A stretch of 64,000 nt of DNA from Nitrospinota bacterium (GTDB lineage: Bacteria; Nitrospinota; Nitrospinia; Nitrospinales; VA-1): the NCBI GenBank assembly GCA_009873655.1, contig WAIB01000006.1:3674-67673 (forward strand). Direction: 5' to 3'. The position numbers and the translations under genes are program-made. Within the stretch, counting starts at the first letter, position 1. Each line of letters opens with the position of its first letter. Under the pieces are notes generated by a model. That model ran no database searches. It saw only the letters and a program-made list of their open reading frames with translations, and was not told where the DNA came from. Of the stretch, positions 17,703-25,439 are shown one piece after another.

Positions 17703-19442
17703 CTAATCGCCTAAAGCTACAGGGTCCCGCATTTTTAATTTATACAAATTGTAATAAAGGTTTTTATTGTTCATTAATTCTTCGTGTTGACCTGTTTCAA
17801 CAATTTTTCCATTTTCCAGAACAATGATTTGATCGGCTTTATGAATGGTGCTCAGGCGGTGTGCCACAATAAACGTGGTGCGGTTTTCCATCAGCTTTTC
17901 AACTGCCTCCTGAATTAAAGCTTCGGAACGATTGTCCAAAGAAGAGGTAGCTTCATCCAGCACCAGAATTTTCGGGTCTTTTAAGATAGCCCGGGCAATG
18001 GCGATTCTTTGCCTCTCCCCGCCTGAGAGCTTGGTTCCCTTTTCACCTACTGTCGTTTCATACCCCTTTTCAAGATTCATAATAAAATCATGAGCATTGG
18101 CTTTTTTGGCAGCATCTTCCAGTTCTTCATCCGTCGCATCCAATTTTCCATAAAGGATATTTTCCTTAACCGTACCGCCAAACAATAACGTCTCCTGTGG
18201 AACCAGTGCGATTTGACTGAGAAAGCTCTCTCGATCTAAATCTCGAATGTCATGTCCATCCAACCGAATGCTACCCTGGCTTGGATCGAAAAATCGATGC
18301 AACAATTTTATGACCGTCGATTTTCCCGCACCGCTGGGTCCCACCAAAGCGACAGTTTGACCCGGTTGAATATCGAAGTTGATATTGTGAAGAACTTCTG
18401 ACTCTTCGCGATAACCGAATGAAATATTTTCAAATTGAATTCGGCCCGTTATATTTTTCAGAAAAACCGGGTTTTCCGGATTATCGATTGCGGGGGCCGT
18501 ATCCAAAATCTCATAAACCCTTCGGATTGCACCGGATGCTTCCTGGATCTGCGTATAGAGCCGGACAAACGTTCCTATCGGTCCTGCAACAATAAGCGCA
18601 TAAAGAAAGAACGCAGCCAATTCTCCCGGTGTCGTAGCCCCGGACATGACTTGATAACCTCCATACCAGATTAATACGGCGGAGACCAGAAAAGTGAGTC
18701 CCAGGATGAATGGACCAAAGAAAGATGAAATTTTAAGTTTGTCCAGCGCTCTTTCAAAAGCGGTTTCAATTTCTTTCGCAAACCGCTCTTTCTCATACGC
18801 TTCCCGGGTAAACGATTTAACAATTTTTATGGAGGAAGCAACTTCTTCCAGGACTACCACGGCCCGGGCAACCTGATCTTGTAATTTTTCAGCAAAAAGT
18901 CTTAAACGCTTTCCAAAAATCCTTGCAAAAATCATCAAGGGCGGAAGGATCAACAATATGAGACCGGTGAGTTTCCAATTCAAATATAAAATGATCGCCA
19001 TTGCTCCGATCAAAGTGATGCTCTGCCGTAACAATGCGACCGGTATGGTCACCAAGGCATTTTGTATGATAGAGATGTCATTATTCATTCTTGAAAGAAT
19101 TTCACCTACACGACGATTTTGAAAAAACCTTAAAGACAAGGATTGGACATGGGAAAAAAAATCAATTCGAAAATCGGTGGTCATTCTGTGGCCAACAAAC
19201 CCGAAAATATAATTATGGGTTACTGCAAAGACCACCTGTAAAAAAATTATAAAAATCAAATCCCATGCAAGCCCATCCAGTATCTGGCTATCCTTCAAAA
19301 CCACCACCGCATTGATCATATTGCGAACAATCAAAGGCAAAATCAGGTTGACCAAGGAAGTGAGGGTCAAACAAATGAATGCAAAAACCAGACTTTTGGT
19401 ATAGGGCCTGGCATGCTTCAATATTTTTCGAAATTCATTCAT
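17703..19442 (-). CDS. MsbA-like ABC exporter (fused membrane and ATPase domains)
   Basis: A 579-residue half-transporter with six transmembrane helices (about 15-300) and one nucleotide-binding domain. Walker A is GPSGAGKST at 368-376, the signature is LSGGE at 472-476, and Walker B is KILVLDEATS at 491-500. A Q-loop (VPQETLLF) and an H-loop (VAHRLST) are also visible. The layout is that of ABCB/MsbA-type lipid or drug exporters working as homodimers in the inner membrane. No kinase or acyltransferase of lipid A synthesis is adjacent, so the symbol msbA is not assigned. The substrate is unknown; lipid A-core export or multidrug export are both possible. Confidence 0.92.
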   Translation of the reverse strand: MNEFRKILKHARPYTKSLVFAFICLTLTSLVNLILPLIVRNMINAVVVLKDSQILDGLAWDLIFIIFLQVVFAVTHNYIFGFVGHRMTTDFRIDFFSHVQSLSLRFFQNRRVGEILSRMNNDISIIQNALVTIPVALLRQSITLIGAMAIILYLNWKLTGLILLILPPLMIFARIFGKRLRLFAEKLQDQVARAVVVLEEVASSIKIVKSFTREAYEKERFAKEIETAFERALDKLKISSFFGPFILGLTFLVSAVLIWYGGYQVMSGATTPGELAAFFLYALIVAGPIGTFVRLYTQIQEASGAIRRVYEILDTAPAIDNPENPVFLKNITGRIQFENISFGYREESEVLHNINFDIQPGQTVALVGPSGAGKSTVIKLLHRFFDPSQGSIRLDGHDIRDLDRESFLSQIALVPQETLLFGGTVKENILYGKLDATDEELEDAAKKANAHDFIMNLEKGYETTVGEKGTKLSGGERQRIAIARAILKDPKILVLDEATSSLDNRSEALIQEAVEKLMENRTTFIVAHRLSTIHKADQIIVLENGKIVETGQHEELMNNKNLYYNLYKLKMRDPVALGD

Positions 19443-19628
19443 AAAAAGCCATCTATTTTCTCAGGGGGGTCGGCTTGGCCCGCTTCGGTGAAATCTGGCA
19501 AAAACCCCTAAAATGATAATAATTTCAATAATTTTGAGCAGACATCATAACCCCTTGAAAGGTCCAATTCAAACCTTATCGCAAGGTTTTCCCCGCCAAA
19601 TTTCAGGGATTTTTTTTAAAAAAATTTC

Positions 19629-19655
19629 TAAAGTTTCCACTAAAGTCACCGTTAA
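19629..19655 (+). promoter_or_regulatory. Sigma-28 (FliA)-type promoter upstream of the FlaG-like gene
   Basis: TAAAGTTT at 19629-19636 is identical to the FliA -35 consensus. Exactly 11 bases later ACCGTTAA at 19648-19655 matches six of eight bases of the -10 consensus GCCGATAA. It precedes a FlaG-like gene, which in other bacteria belongs to the late flagellar class. The leader would be about 88 bases. The rest of the gap 19443-19749 is AT-rich and shows nothing else convincing. Confidence 0.65.
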
Positions 19656-19749
19656 GAAGAATGCAAGCACTGGCTAAAAAATAAATCCAGTCAGGGCTTC
19701 AACACATTAAATGCTTTAAATTCAATATTTTGAGGTAAAAGTAAAAATA

Positions 19750-20085
19750 ATGGATACCCAGGCAGTCAATAATGTGGGCACTCAGACAGCACAAAAACCG
19801 AAACCGGTGGCAACCATTTCGTCTTCGAGAACAAGCTCGGCTCCTCCGCCAACGGAAGATACCGTCAGCTTGTCCTCAGAGGGGAAGGATCTGGCTCGGA
19901 AAGTAGTTGAACCCAGCTCCAACTCCTCTTTTGGCGGTGAGCAAAGAAAATTCTCGGTGACAGAAAATAACGATGTCGTGCTTAAGGTCATTGACCCACA
20001 AACACGGGAAGTCGTTAAGTCTGTTCCTTCAGAAGAGGAACTTCAATTAAGAGACGCCATTCGCAACGAATTGGATAATACTTAG
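19750..20085 (+). CDS. flaG: FlaG-family flagellar protein
   Basis: A 111-residue protein. The C-terminal half (about 65-105) has the FlaG pattern: FSVTENNDVVLKVIDPQTRE followed by VVKSVPSEEELQLRDAI. The N-terminal half is Ser/Thr/Pro-rich with a DTVSLSSEGKDLA segment often found in small flagellar proteins. FlaG is linked to filament length and assembly in several genera. No other flagellar gene is present in the window, so this is a detached locus. A sigma-28-type promoter upstream supports the call. The nearest GAGG lies 14 bases before the ATG, which is rather far. Confidence 0.75.
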   Translation: MDTQAVNNVGTQTAQKPKPVATISSSRTSSAPPPTEDTVSLSSEGKDLARKVVEPSSNSSFGGEQRKFSVTENNDVVLKVIDPQTREVVKSVPSEEELQLRDAIRNELDNT

Positions 20086-20130
20086 GTTTTTCTTTAATTT
20101 TTTTAGAAATAAAAAAAGGGGCACACAACC

Positions 20131-20406
20131 ATGGACGTTCAAAGTATAGGAAGTTTATCGACCGCACCAAGACCAACTGCGGAAACCAGTACTGATACCA
20201 CAGAAACAAATCAAACAGCATCCAATGAGACACAGGGCCAGGTTTCTCAAGAAGCCCAGACCAGCACCGTTCCCCCGGTGCAGGCACCGAGTGATTTAGG
20301 CGGTGAGGAGGGAAGCGTTGTGACTCAGGATAATTCGGGTTCAGCAAATACTCAAGGGTCTGCAACCGAGTCCGAATCAGGCGGGCAGGTAGACGTCCTG
20401 GCCTGA
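20131..20406 (+). CDS. Small Ser/Thr/Gln-rich protein downstream of flaG
   Basis: A 91-residue low-complexity protein. Its short N-terminus (MDVQSIGSLSTAP) and C-terminus (GGQVDVLA) frame a Thr/Ser/Gln/Glu-rich core. AGGGG lies about nine bases before the ATG. There is no signal peptide and no hydrophobic helix. The ends vaguely recall short putative motility proteins (MDV... and VDV.A), but this is not enough for a family call. It lies 45 bases after flaG and before a strong terminator, so it is probably cotranscribed from the sigma-28-type promoter. Confidence 0.55.
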   Translation: MDVQSIGSLSTAPRPTAETSTDTTETNQTASNETQGQVSQEAQTSTVPPVQAPSDLGGEEGSVVTQDNSGSANTQGSATESESGGQVDVLA

Positions 20407-20445
20407 GCCCCTATTTGGACAGGCAAATAAAACTTTATTTTCCAT

Positions 20446-20483
20446 AAAACCGTTGTCCTTTTTAAGGGCAACGGTTTTTTTAT
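20446..20483 (+). terminator. Strong intrinsic terminator, probably bidirectional
   Basis: AAAACCGTTGTCCTT pairs with AAGGGCAACGGTTTT across a TTT loop: 15 base pairs with a single G-T wobble. It is followed on the plus strand by a run of T. On the minus strand the stem is also followed by TTTTAT, so it can serve the convergent decarboxylase operon as well. Confidence 0.9.
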
Positions 20484-20576
20484 TTTTCAATTTCGGCGGA
20501 GTCGTTTATTTCCAGAAACCAATCCGGAAAGGGATGCGGATCCAAGTTCTGACCCGTTTCTTCGAGGGTGGCCCGA

Positions 20577-21137
20577 TCAGCCTACTGCTTCCATGAACCG
20601 TTCGGTGATTTCTTCAGGGGTATGGGTTACCCGTCCTGTAGAGTGGTCAAAACAGGGCTCAACCTTAATGAGCAAAAAATTGGGTCCGGGTAATTCTTTC
20701 AGTCTTAAAAATTGCGGTTTTACATCTTCTTTTTTCTCAACTCGAAAAACGTTCTTATACCCCGAGCTTTTCGCAATTTCTTCCAATTGGACCTTGCCGG
20801 ATAGAGATCTCTGGCTCCCTGTTGATTCATAGACCTCATTATCAATCACAACATGGAACAGGTTTTCCGGAGCTTCCGCGGCAATCATGGCCAGGGTTCC
20901 CAAAGCCATCAGCACATTTCCATCGCCATCAATTATGATTACTTTTTTTTCCGGCTTGCATAATGCCACGCCCAAACCAATGGAAGAGGCTAACCCCATC
21001 GATCCAATCATATAAAAATTGGCTTTACGATCCTTAAGGGCAAACGATTCACGGCAGATGAACCCGTTTGCGTGAACCACGGGTTCATCATCCTTTATTA
21101 GAGGAAGCAATTCCTGAAATGCTTCAGTGCCTTTCAT
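20577..21137 (-). CDS. TPP-dependent decarboxylase, C-terminal (beta) subunit, sulfopyruvate/phosphonopyruvate type
   Basis: This 186-residue subunit carries the thiamine diphosphate motif: GDGN at 71-74, and an Asn at 100 that closes the GDG-x(26)-N pattern. Similar chains form the C-terminal half of phosphonopyruvate decarboxylase and the ComE subunit of sulfopyruvate decarboxylase. The ATG at 21137 has AAAGG about nine bases upstream and suits the family; the track start at 21158 adds seven residues. It overlaps the stop of the alpha gene by 14 bases, so the two are coupled. The substrate is probably a 3-substituted pyruvate, but no mutase or synthase nearby identifies which. Confidence 0.85.
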   Translation of the reverse strand: MKGTEAFQELLPLIKDDEPVVHANGFICRESFALKDRKANFYMIGSMGLASSIGLGVALCKPEKKVIIIDGDGNVLMALGTLAMIAAEAPENLFHVVIDNEVYESTGSQRSLSGKVQLEEIAKSSGYKNVFRVEKKEDVKPQFLRLKELPGPNFLLIKVEPCFDHSTGRVTHTPEEITERFMEAVG

Positions 21138-21630
21138 CAAATAACCCTTTCTCAACAATCAATGTATATGGCAATTTCTCTTCCCCAATTTTCTTTTTGG
21201 CCTTTTGTAGAACGGAATCGCAATTACCTTCATTGAGCAGGGAATACTCCATCCCCGCTGTTTGAAGAAGTTGCTTATCTATGTCACCCATAATGATATG
21301 TTCGGGAGCATCTTTCCCGTCTTTCCCTCGCCAACTCATAATCACCAGCATGGGAATGTGATAAATCAAATTGAGCGAGGTGAAGGCATTGAGACTGTAC
21401 CCCAATCCGGAATTCTGCATGAGCATGACAGGCCTGGCCCCCGCAAGGTAAGCTCCGGTGCATAACCCCACTGCCGCATCTTCACGTACGGCGGGAATAT
21501 ACCGGGCCTCCTGCTGGTCTTCCAATTCATAAATCAACCCGGACAATAACGAACAGGGAACCCCGGTGAAAAATTTATAATCCTCCTGGATCAGTCGCTT
21601 AATAAATGATTGGGATGTGAGGGAAGGCAT
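21124..21630 (-). CDS. TPP-dependent decarboxylase, N-terminal (alpha) subunit
   Basis: A 168-residue PYR-type domain. Glu50 in AVREDAAVGL is the conserved acidic residue that activates the cofactor. MLMQNSGLGYSLNAFTSL matches the family phrase of phosphonopyruvate and sulfopyruvate decarboxylases. In most bacterial phosphonopyruvate decarboxylases alpha and beta are one chain of about 380 residues; here they are separate, as in archaeal ComD/ComE. The active enzyme should be an alpha/beta heteromer. It follows the epimerase gene by five bases. Confidence 0.85.
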   Translation of the reverse strand: MPSLTSQSFIKRLIQEDYKFFTGVPCSLLSGLIYELEDQQEARYIPAVREDAAVGLCTGAYLAGARPVMLMQNSGLGYSLNAFTSLNLIYHIPMLVIMSWRGKDGKDAPEHIIMGDIDKQLLQTAGMEYSLLNEGNCDSVLQKAKKKIGEEKLPYTLIVEKGLFDERH

Positions 21631-21635
21631 ATTTT

Positions 21636-22574
21636 TTACCAGTTTTGGATGTTTCGTTCGCCTCCATACTGGCCCTGAAGTTTGTGGATGAGTTTTATAT
21701 ATTCTTTGATTGCTTCCTCACCCCTGAACTCCACACCAATATCTTTAGCAGCCTGATTGGACATGGGAACTCCCTCTTCACCCATAACCCCTTCACATTC
21801 ACCAAAGGAATCGATGGTTTCGGCGATCATTTTTCCTAAATTCAAATTATGAATATGACCATCTATGAGATGATAAATTTTCCCCGCTGCCTCGGAATTG
21901 CCCAAAACGCATTGGATGCCTTGAACTACGGAATCGACAGAAACGTATTTGGTGCTTCCCTTCAAATCCACATTGTAGTTTGTGGCCAGATAGTCAATTG
22001 TCTGAAACCATTCTGACTTGTCAATTTGCGGGCGCACGCCATAAATGGTTACCGGGCGCAAAATAGTGATGTCGAACGCCCGGCTTTTTTGGAATTGAAA
22101 ACAAAAGCCCTCTATGGAGTTTTTTATAGAACCATATAAACTGCCCGGCCTTACCGGGTGATTCTCATCCATGGGATTTTCTTTATTAACGGTGGGCAGC
22201 ACTTCTCCAAAAATAGTACAGGAGCTCAAAAAAATGACTTGTTTGACTTTGGCTTTCCGTGCTTCTTCAAGAAGGTCAAAAGTGCCATCTATATTAACTT
22301 TTATCAATTCTTCGACGGTTTGGACGGGCCCCGGAAAGTGAGCAAGATGTATCAGAATATCCGCATCCTGGACCAGTTTGGCGAGCGACTCTTTATCTTC
22401 GAGTGCACCAATAATATAGTCAATATCCTCGAAGGTTTTTAAATGCTCAACAACACTATTTTCGCGAATCAAAGCTTTGATGTTGTATTCGGAACTTTCA
22501 GAATCATTTTCCAAAAGCTTTTTAATAAAATGGGATCCCACCATTCCTGTTATACCGGTGAGTGCAATATTCAT
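21636..22574 (-). CDS. NAD(P)-dependent sugar epimerase/dehydratase family protein
   Basis: An extended short-chain dehydrogenase of 312 residues. A Rossmann motif lies near the N-terminus (ALTGITGMVGSH), SSCTIFG is followed by the catalytic Tyr-x3-Lys as YGSIK, and a variable C-terminal substrate domain ends the chain. The ORF track starts at a TTG (22586) that lies inside the ribosome-binding site. The ATG at 22574 has GGAGGA four bases upstream and is the true start. It is the first gene of a three-gene operon with the TPP decarboxylase subunits. The partner substrate is unknown; a nucleotide sugar or an aldehyde intermediate is possible. Confidence 0.87.
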   Translation of the reverse strand: MNIALTGITGMVGSHFIKKLLENDSESSEYNIKALIRENSVVEHLKTFEDIDYIIGALEDKESLAKLVQDADILIHLAHFPGPVQTVEELIKVNIDGTFDLLEEARKAKVKQVIFLSSCTIFGEVLPTVNKENPMDENHPVRPGSLYGSIKNSIEGFCFQFQKSRAFDITILRPVTIYGVRPQIDKSEWFQTIDYLATNYNVDLKGSTKYVSVDSVVQGIQCVLGNSEAAGKIYHLIDGHIHNLNLGKMIAETIDSFGECEGVMGEEGVPMSNQAAKDIGVEFRGEEAIKEYIKLIHKLQGQYGGERNIQNW

Positions 22575-22733
22575 TTGTTCCTCCAAATCCTTTCGGATTG
22601 ATTTTTATAAATTAAAGCTGCCACGCAGAATTTTTTATTATGATTACCCGAAAAAATGATGTCAACTTTTTTCAAGGATTTTGTCTGAACAAGAGTCCTT
22701 GCCGACAGAATTCGGGACCTGAAAATATTTTTT

Positions 22734-25358
22734 TCAGGGCTCTTCCTTTATAACCGCCTGGGCCGCAGCAAGAATGGCCGTGGGCACTCGATAGGGAGAA
22801 CAGCTCACATAGTCAAGATTCAATCGGTTAAAAAAATCAATGGATACTGGGTCCCCCCCATGTTCTCCGCAAATCCCCATGTGGATTCCCGGTTTAACCC
22901 CTCGGCCTTTTTCAACGGCCAATTGCACAAGTTGTCCGAGACCGTCCTGATCGAGTGACACAAACGGGTCATGATTCAGCAACCCCTGATCGACGTATTG
23001 CCTGAGAAAATTTCCCGAGTCATCGCGGCTGAGCCCAAGTCCGGTTTGCGTGAGATCGTTGGTTCCAAAGGAAAAGAAATCAGCCTCACGGGCAATCTCA
23101 TCTGCGGTAAGGGCCGCGCGGGGAAGCTCAATCATGGTCCCGATTTTAAATTTAAGGTCGACACCTTCCTTCTTTAGCACTTCCGAAGCAACTTCTAATA
23201 TAAATTCACGGACAATTTTAAATTCATTGACGTGCAACACCAGAGGAACCATGATTTCCGGATATACTTTAACGTCTTTTTTGGCCATTCGGCATCCCGC
23301 TTCCAATATGGCGCGAACCTGCATTTTGTAAATGTCTGGAAAGGTGATTCCGAGCCGACAACCCCGGTGACCCAGCATGGGATTCATCTCACTCATACTT
23401 TCGATTTTTTTGCCCAGGGCTCCCACTTTCATTTCCCGCGCAAGGCTGTTAATCTCTTTCGTCGAACGGGGCAAAAATTCATGGAGGGGAGGATCGAGCA
23501 ACCGGATCGTTACCGGGAGGCCGTCCATCGCCTTAAAGATCCCGGTGAAATCCTTCCGCTGAATCGGGAGCAGCTTCTTCAACACTTCGGTGCGAACCTT
23601 GTCATTTTTTGCAAGGATCATTTTGCGGACCAGAAAAATGCGTTTCTCATCGAAAAACATATGTTCGGTTCTGCAAAGTCCTATACCCTGCGCCCCAAAA
23701 TCCCTTGCCAGCAAAGCTTCCTGCGGGGTATCCGCGTTCGCCCTGATTTTTAACCTGCGAATTTTCCCGGCCCAGCTCACCATGCGCGTAAAAGACGCGG
23801 TTAAATGAGATTTAATCAAATTGACCTTGCCCTCTATAACCTGTCCCGTGGTCCCGTCCAGGGTGATGGGAGCCAGCTCTTTGAGTTTGATGGCACCCAG
23901 CAGGCAGTTTTTCCTTTTCCCGTTGATGGCCAGTTCTTCAACCCCGGAGACACAGGGTTTTCCCATGGCCCTGGCTACCACCGCCGCATGGGAGGTCATT
24001 CCCCCCTTTGCGGTAATGATGCCTTCGGCAACACTCATTCCATGAATATCTTCGGGAGAAGTTTCCGTTCGAACAAGAATCACCTTCTCCTTTTTTTTCG
24101 CAAGTTCCAGCGCCCTTTCCGATGAAAAAACTATTTTACCGGTCGCCGCACCCGGTGACGCTCCCAACCCTTCACCTAATATTTTGGTTTTTAACTTGGG
24201 GTCTATCGTGGGGTGAAAAATCTGATCGAGTTGATCAGCGGGAACCCTCATTAAGGCTTCTCTCTTGTTTATCAGGCCTTCATCCACCATATCGACCGCT
24301 ATTTTGACCGCCGATGCGGCCGTTCTTTTGCCGGCCCGGGTCTGTAACAGGTATAATTTTTCATTTTCAATGGTGAACTCCATGTCCTGCATATCTTTGT
24401 AATGGTTTTCCAGCTTTTTATAGACCTGCACCAACCCTTTATAAATTTCCGGCATATCTTTTTCGAGCTGGTCAATCGAATTGGGAGTGCGAATTCCCGC
24501 AACCACATCTTCACCCTGGGCGTTGATCATATATTCACCGAAGAAATTTTTCTCTCCGGTAGCCGGGTTGCGGGTAAATGCAACACCGGTGGCCGAGGTG
24601 GTCCCCATGTTCCCGAAAACCATGGACTGCACGGTCACCGCGGTACCCCAATCATGCGAATACCCTTTCATTTTCCTGTAGACCACGGCGCGTTCGGTAT
24701 TCCAGGAGTTGAACACCGCTTCCACAGCCATTCGCAACTGCTTCATCGGATCATCCGGAAAGTTTTTACGGGTTTCACGGGCCACAAGGGTTTTGAATTT
24801 TTTAATGACGGACTTTAAGTCCCTGACCGATAGTTCCGTATCGACTTTGATGCCGCGTCTTGATTTTTCTTTTTCGAGAATGTGCTCAAAACGGGTCCCG
24901 TCAATACCCAGCACCACATTACTGAACATGGAAATAAAACGGCGATACGTATCCAGGGCGAACCATTCGTTCTCTGTTTTCTGGGCCAGGCCGCGCAGGG
25001 TGTCCTCGTTCAAACCCAGATTCAAAACGGTGTCCATCATGCCCGGCATGGAAACCCGTGCTCCCGAACGGACGGATACAAGAAGGGGGTTATCGGAGCA
25101 GCCAAATTTTTTGCCGACAGATTTTTCAAGGGATTGCAAATGCTCTAAAACCTCATCCCATAATTTTGGCGGCAGTTTCTTTTTATTTTTAAAAAAGTAA
25201 ACGCAGGCTTTCGTGGAAATGGTGAAGCCGGGTGGAACATTTATGCCCAACAAAGCCATTTCAGCCAGGTTGGCACCTTTGCCTCCCAGGTCATTTCTCA
25301 TATCTGCCTTGCCATGGGTTTTTTCCCCGGCAAATGCATAAACAAATTGTTTGCTCAT
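22734..25358 (-). CDS. ppdK: Pyruvate, phosphate dikinase
   Basis: PPDK interconverts pyruvate, ATP and phosphate with PEP, AMP and pyrophosphate. The 874-residue length is typical. The N-terminal ATP-grasp domain has GGKGANLAEM and a RSGARVSMPGMMDTVLNLG segment. The swivelling phospho-His domain contains GGMTSHAAVVAR with His457. The C-terminal PEP/pyruvate barrel has GTNDLTQTGLGLSRDD and GICGEHGGDP with the catalytic Cys. It stands alone on the minus strand, 81 bases after glyS. In bacteria it can work toward gluconeogenesis or pyrophosphate-linked glycolysis; sequence does not decide. Confidence 0.97.
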   Translation of the reverse strand: MSKQFVYAFAGEKTHGKADMRNDLGGKGANLAEMALLGINVPPGFTISTKACVYFFKNKKKLPPKLWDEVLEHLQSLEKSVGKKFGCSDNPLLVSVRSGARVSMPGMMDTVLNLGLNEDTLRGLAQKTENEWFALDTYRRFISMFSNVVLGIDGTRFEHILEKEKSRRGIKVDTELSVRDLKSVIKKFKTLVARETRKNFPDDPMKQLRMAVEAVFNSWNTERAVVYRKMKGYSHDWGTAVTVQSMVFGNMGTTSATGVAFTRNPATGEKNFFGEYMINAQGEDVVAGIRTPNSIDQLEKDMPEIYKGLVQVYKKLENHYKDMQDMEFTIENEKLYLLQTRAGKRTAASAVKIAVDMVDEGLINKREALMRVPADQLDQIFHPTIDPKLKTKILGEGLGASPGAATGKIVFSSERALELAKKKEKVILVRTETSPEDIHGMSVAEGIITAKGGMTSHAAVVARAMGKPCVSGVEELAINGKRKNCLLGAIKLKELAPITLDGTTGQVIEGKVNLIKSHLTASFTRMVSWAGKIRRLKIRANADTPQEALLARDFGAQGIGLCRTEHMFFDEKRIFLVRKMILAKNDKVRTEVLKKLLPIQRKDFTGIFKAMDGLPVTIRLLDPPLHEFLPRSTKEINSLAREMKVGALGKKIESMSEMNPMLGHRGCRLGITFPDIYKMQVRAILEAGCRMAKKDVKVYPEIMVPLVLHVNEFKIVREFILEVASEVLKKEGVDLKFKIGTMIELPRAALTADEIAREADFFSFGTNDLTQTGLGLSRDDSGNFLRQYVDQGLLNHDPFVSLDQDGLGQLVQLAVEKGRGVKPGIHMGICGEHGGDPVSIDFFNRLNLDYVSCSPYRVPTAILAAAQAVIKEEP

Positions 25359-25439
25359 AAAAATATTAGCGGCGGATGCCTGTTAAAATAGGGTTAAAGA
25401 CAGGAAGTAAAACTCTTAATCAACGAGTACCTCCAACCA

